This document shows, piece after piece, positions 7,921 through 15,942 of a stretch of DNA of 35,551 nt (position 1 is its first letter; each line of letters starts with the position of its first letter). The translations under genes were made by a program, and so were the position numbers. This stretch comes from Deltaproteobacteria bacterium (GTDB lineage: Bacteria > Desulfobacterota > Binatia > UBA12015), in assembly GCA_016874715.1 (NCBI GenBank), contig VGTK01000046.1, forward strand, positions 1 to 35,551. Reading direction: 5' to 3'. The notes below the pieces were generated by a model that was given only the letters and a program-made list of their open reading frames with translations, had not been told where the DNA came from and made no database searches.

Positions 7921-9123
7921 ATGGAGCCGAAAGAGCAGAATCCCTGTCCGCACACCGGCGTGCTGAACATCATCGACCCGGAGTACACGGCGAACCCGCA
8001 ACCAGCCTACGCGCGCCTCCTCGCGGAGCACCGGGTCGCGAAGTCGATCGCCATGCACTCGCCGATCCTGTCGCGCTACGAGGACGTGATGTACGCGCTG
8101 CGCCATCCGGAGATCTTCTCGTCGGAGATGGACATGAAGGTCCTGCTCGGCACGAGGCGGCCGATGATCCCGCAGCAGATCGACCCGCCGCGCCAGACGC
8201 GCTACCGGAAGATCCTCGACCTGCGCTTCTCGCGGCCGCGCATGCAGGCGCTCGAGCCCGACCTGCGCCGCCACGCGCAGGAGGTGATCGACGGCTTCGT
8301 CGAGCGCGGCGAGTGCGAGTTCGACTCCGAGTTCGCGGTCCCGCTCCCGTGCCGCGCATTCCTCACGCTGATGGGCCTGCCGCAGGAGGAGCTCGACCTG
8401 TTCATCGAGCTGAAGAACGGGATCATCCGCCCACCCGTCGACCCGATGGACATGATCGCGGCGACCGAGTTCCGCATGAAGACCGGCGAGCGCATCTACG
8501 CGTACTTCGAGAAGATGATCGAGGATCGCCGCGCGAAGCCGTGCGACGACATGATGACCTATCTCACGACGGTCGAGCTCGACGGGCAGCCGCTCTCCGA
8601 CGAGGAGATCCTCGACATCTCGTACCTGTTCCTGCTCGGCGGCCTCGACACGGTCACCGCGACGCTCGGCTGCTCGATGGCCTACCTGGCAGCGAACCCC
8701 GAGCAGCGCCGCAAGCTGGTCGCGAAGCCCGAGCTGATCCCGAACGCGGTCGAGGAGCTGCTGCGCTGGGAGACGCCGGTCTCCCTGCTGCCTCGCGTGC
8801 TCAAGCAGAACGTGACCATCGGCGACGTCGAGCTGCGCGAAGGTGCGCTCGTCAACCTCCTGATCGGTGCCGCGAACCTCGATCCGGCGGAGTTTCCGGA
8901 CGCGATGCACGTCGACTTCGAGCGCGAGAGCATCCGGCACGTCGCGTTCGGCGCGGGCGCACACCGCTGCCTGGGCTCGCACCTGGCGCGCATGGAGCTG
9001 CGCGCGGCGCTCGAGGAGTGGCACAAGCGCATTCCCGACTACGCCATCAAGGCGGGCGCCGTGCCGAAGGTCAGCCCCGGCATCCGCGAGCAGCTCTACC
9101 TGCCGCTCGTCTGGAGCGCGTAG
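7921..9123 (+). CDS. Cytochrome P450
   Basis: This 400-residue soluble bacterial P450 monooxygenase has the heme-binding loop FGAGAHRCLG with thiolate ligand Cys350, the K-helix ExxR at Glu279-Arg282, and an I-helix LLGGLDTVTA. There the acid-alcohol pair Asp243-Thr244 is kept, but the next residue is Val instead of the usual Thr or Ser. The ATG at 7921 follows a strong GAGGAGA ribosome binding site; the open frame further upstream is antisense or out-of-phase noise. The ferredoxin gene starts on its last base, giving a matched electron donor. The pair probably hydroxylates a hydrophobic substrate such as a terpene, steroid or fatty acid. No ferredoxin reductase is in the window. Confidence 0.96.
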   Translation: MEPKEQNPCPHTGVLNIIDPEYTANPQPAYARLLAEHRVAKSIAMHSPILSRYEDVMYALRHPEIFSSEMDMKVLLGTRRPMIPQQIDPPRQTRYRKILDLRFSRPRMQALEPDLRRHAQEVIDGFVERGECEFDSEFAVPLPCRAFLTLMGLPQEELDLFIELKNGIIRPPVDPMDMIAATEFRMKTGERIYAYFEKMIEDRRAKPCDDMMTYLTTVELDGQPLSDEEILDISYLFLLGGLDTVTATLGCSMAYLAANPEQRRKLVAKPELIPNAVEELLRWETPVSLLPRVLKQNVTIGDVELREGALVNLLIGAANLDPAEFPDAMHVDFERESIRHVAFGAGAHRCLGSHLARMELRAALEEWHKRIPDYAIKAGAVPKVSPGIREQLYLPLVWSA

Positions 9124-9323
9124 TGAGCGTCACGGTGAAGGTCGACCTCGCGAAGTGCGTCGGACACGGTCGCTGCTACGAGCTCGCGCCCGACGTCTTC
9201 GGCGAGGACGAGCGCGGCCACTGCAGGGTCCTGGTCGAGGCGGTCCCGCCCGAGCACGAGAAGGCGGCCATGATCGCCGCCGCCAACTGCCCCGAGGACG
9301 CCATCAAGCTCCTGAAGAGCTGA
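9123..9323 (+). CDS. [3Fe-4S]-type ferredoxin, P450 redox partner
   Basis: This 66-residue ferredoxin starts with a GTG that shares one base with the P450 stop codon, so the two are translationally coupled. Cys12, Cys18 (CVGHGRC) and Cys56 (NCPEDAI) match the three ligands of the single-cluster [3Fe-4S] ferredoxins that accompany bacterial P450s. The fourth cysteine, Cys34, is out of pattern. His15 lies where 4Fe ferredoxins have a cluster ligand, as is common among P450 partners. Its role is to pass electrons from a reductase encoded elsewhere to the P450. Confidence 0.93.
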   Translation: MSVTVKVDLAKCVGHGRCYELAPDVFGEDERGHCRVLVEAVPPEHEKAAMIAAANCPEDAIKLLKS

Positions 9324-9726
9324 CCGTCGCACGCAGCCAGGCCACCGCCCCGAACCGCAGCAGCGCCCCGCGCGCGTCAAGCACCTGCCTGCGACTCAGC
9401 CTCTGCGCGCGAAGCGCGAGGGCCACCGAGCCCTCGCGACCGGACCATCGAGACGTCCCCGCCGCGCGCCTGCGAAGCCCGCCAGCGCACGCGCGTCGCG
9501 CTGCGCCGCGCTGCTCGGCGCAGCGGACGGCGCCACGACGCACGGCTCGTGAGCCGATCGGTGCACGCCGCGCCAGGCACCGCCGTGCGGAGCGCGATCA
9601 CGGTCGGGTTCCGCCCACACGAACCCCCGAAGAGCCCGAAGTCGCACGACCGGTCCTTCCCGCGGCTGGCAACGCCGGGCGCAACGGAGCTTGTTCCCAC
9701 CGTCCCCGTCCCGTAACGCGACGCCG
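9324..9726. other. Intergenic region after the P450 operon
   Basis: This 403-base stretch has no recognisable gene. It contains one clear hairpin (listed separately) and otherwise GC-rich sequence. A TTG at 9691, in frame with the nucleosidase, would extend that gene by 12 residues but lacks support. Confidence 0.5.
9415..9438 (+). terminator. Terminator-like hairpin after ferredoxin gene
   Basis: A perfect 8-bp stem (CGCGAGGG / CCCTCGCG) with an 8-base loop lies about 90 bases after the ferredoxin stop. There is no T-run, so if it acts in termination it is not a classical intrinsic terminator. Confidence 0.4.
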
Positions 9727-10440
9727 ATGGGGCCGGACCGGGGGCGTCGCGTCGCGATCGTGGCAGCCATGGTGCCGGAGCTTCAGCCCCTGGTGCGCGC
9801 CCTCGGCCTCGTGCCCGCCGCCCTGCCGGGAGCGCGCGCCTTCCGCGGCTCGCACGGCTCGCTCGCGATCGCGGCCACGGTGACCGGGATGGGGACGCGC
9901 GCCGCCGGCGACGTCACGACACGGCTCCTCGAGGCCTTCCCCGCCGATCGGGTGCTGGTGGTCGGGATCTGCGGCGGCGTCGGACGCGAGGTCGCGATCG
10001 GCGACCTGGTCCTGCCGGCGCGCGTCGTCGACGAGGCGAGCGGCTGCGTGCTGCGCCCGAAGCCGCTCGGCGGCACGCCGCGCGGCGTGCTCCTGACGAG
10101 CGACACCCTGCACACCGACCCGGCGACGCTCACCCGCTTCGCCGCGGAAGGGATCGTCGCGGTCGACATGGAGACGGCGGCGATCGGCATGGCGTGCGCC
10201 ACGCGCGGCATCCCGTGGTCGGTGTTCCGCGCGGTCAGCGACGTCGCCGGCGACACGGACCTCGGCCCCGACCTGGTCGGCATGTCGAACGCCGACGGCA
10301 CCCCGAACCCGGGCACGATCGCGCGCTTCCTGGTCGCCAACCCTCGCCGCATCCCCGCCATGATCCGGCTCGGGCGCGGCATGCGCGCCGGCGTCGAACG
10401 CTCGACGTCGGCGCTGCTGACAGCACTGCCGGCGCTCTGA
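9727..10440 (+). CDS. Nucleosidase/phosphorylase of the MTA/SAH nucleosidase family
   Basis: This 237-residue protein has the purine/uridine phosphorylase fold signature. AMVPELQPL near the N-terminus carries the general acid Glu18, VVGICGGVG (about residues 77-85) is the glycine-rich phosphate/ribose loop, and VDMETAAIG plus FRAVSDVAG supply the ribose-binding Met-Glu and catalytic Asp172. This matches methylthioadenosine/S-adenosylhomocysteine nucleosidases and the related hopanoid-associated phosphorylases. It would cleave the N-glycosidic bond of an adenosine-type nucleoside. The ATG at 9727 is the best start, although no ribosome binding site is evident. The choice between SAH/MTA recycling and an adenosylhopane-type substrate cannot be made here; no hopanoid genes are in the window. 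Confidence 0.8.
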   Translation: MGPDRGRRVAIVAAMVPELQPLVRALGLVPAALPGARAFRGSHGSLAIAATVTGMGTRAAGDVTTRLLEAFPADRVLVVGICGGVGREVAIGDLVLPARVVDEASGCVLRPKPLGGTPRGVLLTSDTLHTDPATLTRFAAEGIVAVDMETAAIGMACATRGIPWSVFRAVSDVAGDTDLGPDLVGMSNADGTPNPGTIARFLVANPRRIPAMIRLGRGMRAGVERSTSALLTALPAL

Positions 10441-10590
10441 CGCGACCGGCGTCGTCGCTTCACTCCGCAAGACCGCGGCGCGCCGAATACGCCTTCAAAC
10501 CACCCACCTGTTCGTGGTACGGATGTGGGCCTGTTCAAAACCGAAACCGACCGCGCCGGACGATCCCGGGGCCGCGTCGCCGAGGACACC

Positions 10591-12150
10591 ATGACCCGAC
10601 ACGCTCTGCGAACCCGCCCCCGTGGGTTTTCCGCGACGCTCGTCGTGGCGGCGCTCGCCGCCTGCACCCTCGCTGCCTGCAGCGACTCGTCGTCGAGCTC
10701 CAGCCCCGCGCAGGCGACGCTGTGCGACGACGTCCCGGCGATCGACGCGGCGGCAGCTCCTTCCGCCGCGTCCCCGGCGGGCACGCGCCCGTTGCCGGCG
10801 TGGTACGACGACGCGAAGCTCGGCATCATGATCCACTGGGGCGTCTGGACGATCCCCGGATGGGCCGAGACCACGCTCGACCCCGAGCGCGTCGCCGACA
10901 AGAACGACCCCGACTACCTGCTCGCGCCGGGCGGCATCGAGCGCTTCGTGCGCCACAACCCGTACACCGAGTGGTACGAGAACTCGCTCGCGATCGACGG
11001 CACCGCGACACAGCAGTTCCACCGCGAGACGTACGGCGCGAAATTCCCCTACACGGGCTTCCAGGCGGCGTTCGAGGAGCAGTCGGCGGCGTGGGACGCC
11101 GACGACTGGGCGCGCCTCTTCGCGACCGCGCGCGCGCGCTACGTCGTCTTCGTCAGCAAGCACCACGATGGCTACGCGCTCTGGCCGACGTCCGTCGCCA
11201 ATCCCGAGCGTCCCGGCTGGAACTCGTCACGTGACTTCGTCGGCGAGCTCGCCGACGCGGTGCGGTCGCGCTGCGTGCGGCTCGGCCTCTACTATTCCGG
11301 CGGCATCGACTGGAGCTTCCGCGCACCGCCGGTGACCTCGCTCCTCGAGTTCGTCGATCCCGCGCCGGCGAGCGCCGAGTACGCCCGCTACGTCGAGCAG
11401 CAGTACCTCGAGCTGATCGAGCGCTACCGGCCGTCGGTGCTGTGGAACGACATCACGTCGCCGAAGCTCGTCGACGAGTCCGCGCTGTTCTCGCTGTACT
11501 ACGCAGCCGTTCCCGACGGCGTCGTGAACGATCGCTGGGGCTTCGACCCCACGACGCCGCTGCCCGACTTCCGCACCGCCGAGTACGACGTGCGCGATGG
11601 CATCTACAACGAGAAGTGGGAGGCCGTGCGCGGCATCGGCCGCACCTTCGGCTTCAACGTCAACCAGACCGTCGAACAGTACGGCACGCCCGAGAAGTAC
11701 ATCCACCTGCTGATCGACGTGGTGAGCAAGAACGGCAACCTGCTGCTGAACGTCGGGCCGATGGCCGACGGGTCGATCCCGGCACCGCAGGTGACCGTGC
11801 TCGAGGAGCTCGGTGCCTGGCTCGAGACCAACGGCGAGGCGATCTTCGCGACGCGGCCGTGGACACAGTTCGGGGGGCTCACCCGGTTCGGGGGCCCGAA
11901 CGGCGACGACCTGCCGGTGCGCTTCACGCGCAGCGCGGACGGCCGCACCGTCTATGCGATCGTGCTCGGCACACCGACCGGAACCTCGGTCGTTCTGCGG
12001 CTCTTCGCCGGGACTGCCGCGTCGGTCCGTCTCCTCGGAGGCGCGAGCGACCTCGACTTCACGGACGACGACGGCGATCTGCGCATCGATCTGTCGGAGG
12101 AGCTTCCGGCCTCGGCCGCGCACGCGTTCGCGATCAGGCTGGCCGACTGA
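10591..12150 (+). CDS. Alpha-L-fucosidase (GH29), lipoprotein
   Basis: This 519-residue glycoside hydrolase family 29 enzyme removes alpha-linked L-fucose. The N-terminus is a lipoprotein signal with tandem LAAC lipoboxes (Cys25 and Cys30) followed by a Ser-rich linker, so it is anchored at the cell surface or in the periplasm. Family motifs include AKLGIMIHWGVW, YVVFVSKHHDGYALWP, LGLYYSGGIDW, and VLWNDI with the nucleophile Asp287 corresponding to the WND of the Thermotoga enzyme. VVNDRWG and NGNLLLNVGPMADG follow. The last 85 residues form a small beta-sandwich-like domain. The ATG at 10591 follows GAGGAC. It converges with the FG-GAP lipoprotein gene. No fucose catabolism genes are nearby. 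Confidence 0.94.
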   Translation: MTRHALRTRPRGFSATLVVAALAACTLAACSDSSSSSSPAQATLCDDVPAIDAAAAPSAASPAGTRPLPAWYDDAKLGIMIHWGVWTIPGWAETTLDPERVADKNDPDYLLAPGGIERFVRHNPYTEWYENSLAIDGTATQQFHRETYGAKFPYTGFQAAFEEQSAAWDADDWARLFATARARYVVFVSKHHDGYALWPTSVANPERPGWNSSRDFVGELADAVRSRCVRLGLYYSGGIDWSFRAPPVTSLLEFVDPAPASAEYARYVEQQYLELIERYRPSVLWNDITSPKLVDESALFSLYYAAVPDGVVNDRWGFDPTTPLPDFRTAEYDVRDGIYNEKWEAVRGIGRTFGFNVNQTVEQYGTPEKYIHLLIDVVSKNGNLLLNVGPMADGSIPAPQVTVLEELGAWLETNGEAIFATRPWTQFGGLTRFGGPNGDDLPVRFTRSADGRTVYAIVLGTPTGTSVVLRLFAGTAASVRLLGGASDLDFTDDDGDLRIDLSEELPASAAHAFAIRLAD

Positions 12151-12246
12151 CGTATCGGCTCCGCCGAGCGCGAGTGAACGAACCGCCGGGCCGGGTTTCG
12201 TCTGAGCCGAGACCGCCCCCGCCGCGGCGGGCGAACCGGCGCAAAC

Positions 12247-14208
12247 TCAGCGCGGCGGCGAGGACGCCGTGGTGAGCGCGATCCGATCGACCGCGAGGCC
12301 GCCCTCGCGTACGCGGAGCTGCAGGGTGTGCACGCCGCGCTCGAGATCGATGCTGCCGACCCGCACCCACTCCCACAGGTCGTCCGGTCCGGCCTTCTCG
12401 GGCACGGTGCCCAGCGGCGCGCCATCGACGCCGATCCACGCGCTGTCGGACTGCTCGCCACCGCGTCCCAGAGTACCCCACGTCGTCGGAACGCGACGCC
12501 GTACCCACACCTCATAGCTCCCGCCGGCGACGTCGATCGCGTACTCGAGCCCGCGCGTCTCGTCCCACGCCCGGGGAGGCCCGGCGAGGACGTGGTGGTC
12601 GATCACGTAGCCGTGGCCCGTGTAGCCCGTCGCGGTGCCGCGCTCGAGCCACGAGCCGTCGTGCGCGTCGGTGTACAGCTCGGCCTGCACGTCGACGGTG
12701 CCGTCGCGCTCGGCGTGCCGGTACGGCTCCTCGAACATCCGGTTCTCGAACCACACGACGGCGACCGTGGACTGGCCGTAGCTCTCCCAGAAGCGCACCA
12801 GCTGCCCGCCGTCCTCCCACCACTCCTCGCAGTTCGCGACGATGTCCAGATCGCCGTCGCGGTCGACGTCGTCGAACTCCACCTGGTCCCACTTCTCGCC
12901 GAGCGTCGGCAGGAACATCGTCTGGCCCGAGCCCCACTTGACGACGTGCGTGGTCCAGTCGTCGGACGCGGGCGCGTCGCCGCGCCACTCCATCCAGAAC
13001 GCGGCCGCGCGATCGTACGGGATGATGCGGTCCTCGTGGACGAGCATCGCGAAGATGTCGAGACGACCGTCCCCGTTCAGGTCGACCAGGCGCACCGGGC
13101 GCGTGAACTGCACCGTGCGCGGGTCCTTGACGATGTCGATGCGGGTGAACGCGAGGGGGCGTCCGCCGTCGTTCCTGTACCAGAGGATGCGGTCGCGCAC
13201 GGCCGTCACCAGGTCGACGTCGCCGTCACCGTCGAGGTCACCCGTACCGATCTGCGGCTTGCCGTCGAAGTCGGAGCGGCGCTCGATCTCGTGGTACGGC
13301 CACCGCGCGCGCTGCGCATCGCTGCCCGGCCCCGGGTTCTCGTACCAGTGGATGGTCTCGTCCTCCTCCTCGGTGTCGAAGTCCGCGTTCGCGTCGGCGA
13401 TGTCCGCATCGCCGTCGCCGTCGAGATCGGCGAACACGAAGCCGTGGCCGCTCCACTGCGCGGGGTCGATCGGGTGGACCTTCCAGAGCGACAGGTCGCG
13501 GCGCAGCGCCGGGTCGGCGGGCGCCTCGATCCAGCCGAGCCCGGCGCGCATGCCGTTGCCCGGATCGGGGCGCTCGGCGGCGGGCACCGACAGCGCGATG
13601 GCGCTGCCGCCGTGCACACGGCCGCCGTAGACCACGTCCGTCAGGCCGTCGCCGTTCACGTCGTGCGTGCGCACCCAGTGGAAGTGCCCGCGGTCGATCG
13701 TCGCCGGGACGCGGCCGCCGTCCTGCCACGACGCAGCGTCACGAGCGCGGGCAGGCTCCGGACCCCAGATGACGCGGATGCCGGGCTGGCTCCCCTCCCA
13801 GGTCGGTAGCTCACCCCAGCCCTGCCCCGCGACGACGTCGATCGCGCCGTCACCGTCCACATCGCCGAAGTCGGCGCTCTCCGGGTTGATCCCGTCCTCC
13901 AGCTTCTCGAGCACTTCCGGCACGAATGCCGTGGAGGTCGGCCACGGCTCGCGGACGCGCTGCACCTCGCCGGGATGGAAGGCGATCTCGTAGCGCTGGT
14001 CGAACTCGTAGTTGGTGACGTAGTCGGTGAAGCCGTCGCCATCGACGTCCGCGGCGCCGATGCCGTTGCCGCCGCGGAAGCGCGCGTCGATGGGGTGCAT
14101 CGGCCACACCGCGGCGTTGATGGGCTCCGTCGTGCGGCCGCGATCGCTGCAGGCGGCGAGCGCGAGGGCACACACGAGAGCCGCGAGACGGAGCGCGATC
14201 GGGTGCAT
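12247..14208 (-). CDS. FG-GAP/VCBS repeat lipoprotein with C-terminal beta-sandwich module
   Basis: This 653-residue exported lipoprotein has an LAAC lipobox with Cys20. At least seven calcium-binding DxDxDG-type loops (DVDGDGFTD, DVDGDGAID, DVNGDGLTD, DLDGDGDAD, DLDGDGDVD, DLNGDGRLD, DVDRDGDLD) mark an FG-GAP/VCBS seven-bladed beta-propeller spanning about residues 35-500. The C-terminal 130 residues (YEVWVRRRV, WEWVRVG, HTLQLRVREGGLAVDRIAL) look like the carbohydrate-binding-type beta-sandwich found attached to glycoside hydrolases. The ATG at 14208 follows GGAGGA. It converges with the fucosidase gene and diverges from the glycosyltransferase gene, suggesting extracellular glycan binding. 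No enzymatic domain is visible. Confidence 0.85.
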   Translation of the reverse strand: MHPIALRLAALVCALALAACSDRGRTTEPINAAVWPMHPIDARFRGGNGIGAADVDGDGFTDYVTNYEFDQRYEIAFHPGEVQRVREPWPTSTAFVPEVLEKLEDGINPESADFGDVDGDGAIDVVAGQGWGELPTWEGSQPGIRVIWGPEPARARDAASWQDGGRVPATIDRGHFHWVRTHDVNGDGLTDVVYGGRVHGGSAIALSVPAAERPDPGNGMRAGLGWIEAPADPALRRDLSLWKVHPIDPAQWSGHGFVFADLDGDGDADIADANADFDTEEEDETIHWYENPGPGSDAQRARWPYHEIERRSDFDGKPQIGTGDLDGDGDVDLVTAVRDRILWYRNDGGRPLAFTRIDIVKDPRTVQFTRPVRLVDLNGDGRLDIFAMLVHEDRIIPYDRAAAFWMEWRGDAPASDDWTTHVVKWGSGQTMFLPTLGEKWDQVEFDDVDRDGDLDIVANCEEWWEDGGQLVRFWESYGQSTVAVVWFENRMFEEPYRHAERDGTVDVQAELYTDAHDGSWLERGTATGYTGHGYVIDHHVLAGPPRAWDETRGLEYAIDVAGGSYEVWVRRRVPTTWGTLGRGGEQSDSAWIGVDGAPLGTVPEKAGPDDLWEWVRVGSIDLERGVHTLQLRVREGGLAVDRIALTTASSPPR

Positions 14209-14325
14209 CGAGGATCCTCCGCCCGCGACGGCTATCACCCTTCCCTACCGTCGGACCAGCCCGCTTCCGACGCTTCCCACGCGGGACCGACGTCTTCACG
14301 GGCAGCGCCCACCACCGCTCGTGCC

Positions 14326-15801
14326 GTGCCCGTGGATGCGCTAGCGAGCCTGCGCGTGAACGCCGCGTGCACCCGACGCTCGCCGTACGACGTGCCGATC
14401 CTCGTGGCGCTGCTGCTGCTCGCGGCGGCCCTGCGGCTGCGCGGGCTGTCGGTGGGCGGGCTCTGGCTCGACGAGGGCTACTCGCTCCTGCAGTCGGAGC
14501 GCAGCCTCGCCGACATCGTGGCGCTGCGCCGCTACGACGCGAACCCGCCGCTCTACCTGCTGCTGCTCCGCACGTGGCGCTCGGTCTTCGGGCAGAGCGT
14601 GCTGGCGGCGCAGGCGCTCAGCGTCGCCTGCGGCGTCGCCGGCGTCGGGCTCGGGTGGGCGGTCACGCGGCTTCGCTTCGGCGCCGTCGCCGGCCTGACG
14701 GCAGGCCTCCTGATCGCGATGAGCCGGTTTCACGTCCACTACTCGCAGGAGATCCGCGGCTACGCGCTGCTGTTCGCGCTGGTGGTGGCGGCCGACCTCG
14801 CCTACGTCCGCTGGGAGGCGCGCGGGCGCGCGCGCGACCTCGTCGCCTGGACGCTCGCGTGCATCGCCGCCGTCGCGACGCATGCGTTCGCGTGGTGGGT
14901 GGTCGGCGTGCACGTGCTGTGCGCGGCGCGGCGCCGCGCGCTGCTCGCGGCACTCGTCGTGGTCGTGCTCGCGAGCGTGCCGTTGTGGCTGACGCTCGTC
15001 GAGCACCTGACGACCTTCCGGACGCAGTCGTGGATCGTGGCGCCCGACGCGACCGGCCTCGCGCACGCGCTGTGGGTGCTCGGCGGCTGCGGCCCGGTCT
15101 GGATGGTCACGTGGGGGCTCGCGACCCTCGCCCTCGTCGCCAGCGTCGTGCCGCGCTTGCCGTCCTTCCTGGGGCGCGACGACGCGCTGCCGGGGTGGCG
15201 CACGGCGGCGGTGCCCGCGGCACAGCTCGCGCTCCCGTTCGTCGTGTTCGCCGTTTCGCTGGTCGCGATGCCGATGCTCGTCGAGCGCTACCTGCTGCAG
15301 AGCCTGCTGCCCCTCGCCGGGCTCGCCGGCGCCGGCGTCGCAGCACTCCGGATTCCCGCCGCGCGCGTGGTGCTGGTGCTCGCACTCGTGGCGCTCTCGA
15401 TCCCGCCGCTGCGCGACGAGTCCGCGATGGCGGCGCGCACCGACGCGAGCCGCGAGATCGCCACGCTGCTGCAGAGCGAGTACCGGCCGGGCGACGTCGT
15501 GCTCTACACGAGCAAGTTCGACTTCGCGCCGGTGGTCGCGCAGCACCCTGCGGCGATGGAGGAGTACCTGCTGCCGGAGATCGCGGGCAGCGAGTACAGC
15601 ACGGTCCTGCTGCACTACACCTCGCGCCGGGTGAAGCGGGACGTCCCGGCGCGCGGCGAGTACCGCCGCCTGTGGCTCGTGCGGCGTGCGACCGACCGCG
15701 CCGAGGACGCCATCGCATCGGACTGGTTCCGCGCGCTCGACCCGACGCTCGCATGGCAGCACCCGAGCGGGCTCTTGCTGCGCTTCGACCTGCCGCGATG
15801 A
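14326..15801 (+). CDS. GT39/ArnT-like polytopic membrane glycosyltransferase
   Basis: This is a polytopic membrane protein of about 491 residues with roughly ten hydrophobic segments. The first extracytoplasmic loop carries LWLDEGYSLL, whose Asp-Glu is the signature of GT-C enzymes such as GT39, and ANPPLYLLLLRTW follows. HVHYSQEIRGYALLFAL is also typical of the family. GT-C enzymes use a polyprenyl-phosphate-linked sugar and transfer it to a lipid or protein acceptor outside the membrane. The soluble C-terminal domain begins after about residue 365. The start is uncertain: GTGs at 14326, 14332 and 14356 are all in frame. It diverges from the FG-GAP lipoprotein. Donor and acceptor are unknown. 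Confidence 0.82.
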   Translation: MPVDALASLRVNAACTRRSPYDVPILVALLLLAAALRLRGLSVGGLWLDEGYSLLQSERSLADIVALRRYDANPPLYLLLLRTWRSVFGQSVLAAQALSVACGVAGVGLGWAVTRLRFGAVAGLTAGLLIAMSRFHVHYSQEIRGYALLFALVVAADLAYVRWEARGRARDLVAWTLACIAAVATHAFAWWVVGVHVLCAARRRALLAALVVVVLASVPLWLTLVEHLTTFRTQSWIVAPDATGLAHALWVLGGCGPVWMVTWGLATLALVASVVPRLPSFLGRDDALPGWRTAAVPAAQLALPFVVFAVSLVAMPMLVERYLLQSLLPLAGLAGAGVAALRIPAARVVLVLALVALSIPPLRDESAMAARTDASREIATLLQSEYRPGDVVLYTSKFDFAPVVAQHPAAMEEYLLPEIAGSEYSTVLLHYTSRRVKRDVPARGEYRRLWLVRRATDRAEDAIASDWFRALDPTLAWQHPSGLLLRFDLPR

Positions 15802-15942
15802 GGATCCCCATGCGGGGTGCCACGGCGGCGAAATTCCCCGCCGGTTGGCCATCAAGTTCCGCCGCACGCGGGCCGAATGGGAGCCGGCGCCGCCCGCCCG
15901 CGACGGCGTCTCCGGCACCGACGCGGGCACGGCAACCGCCCC

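Noticed and set aside
6363..7988. 541-codon minus-strand open frame
   Set aside because: Antisense to the methyltransferase and TetR genes, which have clear motifs and codon-phase GC.
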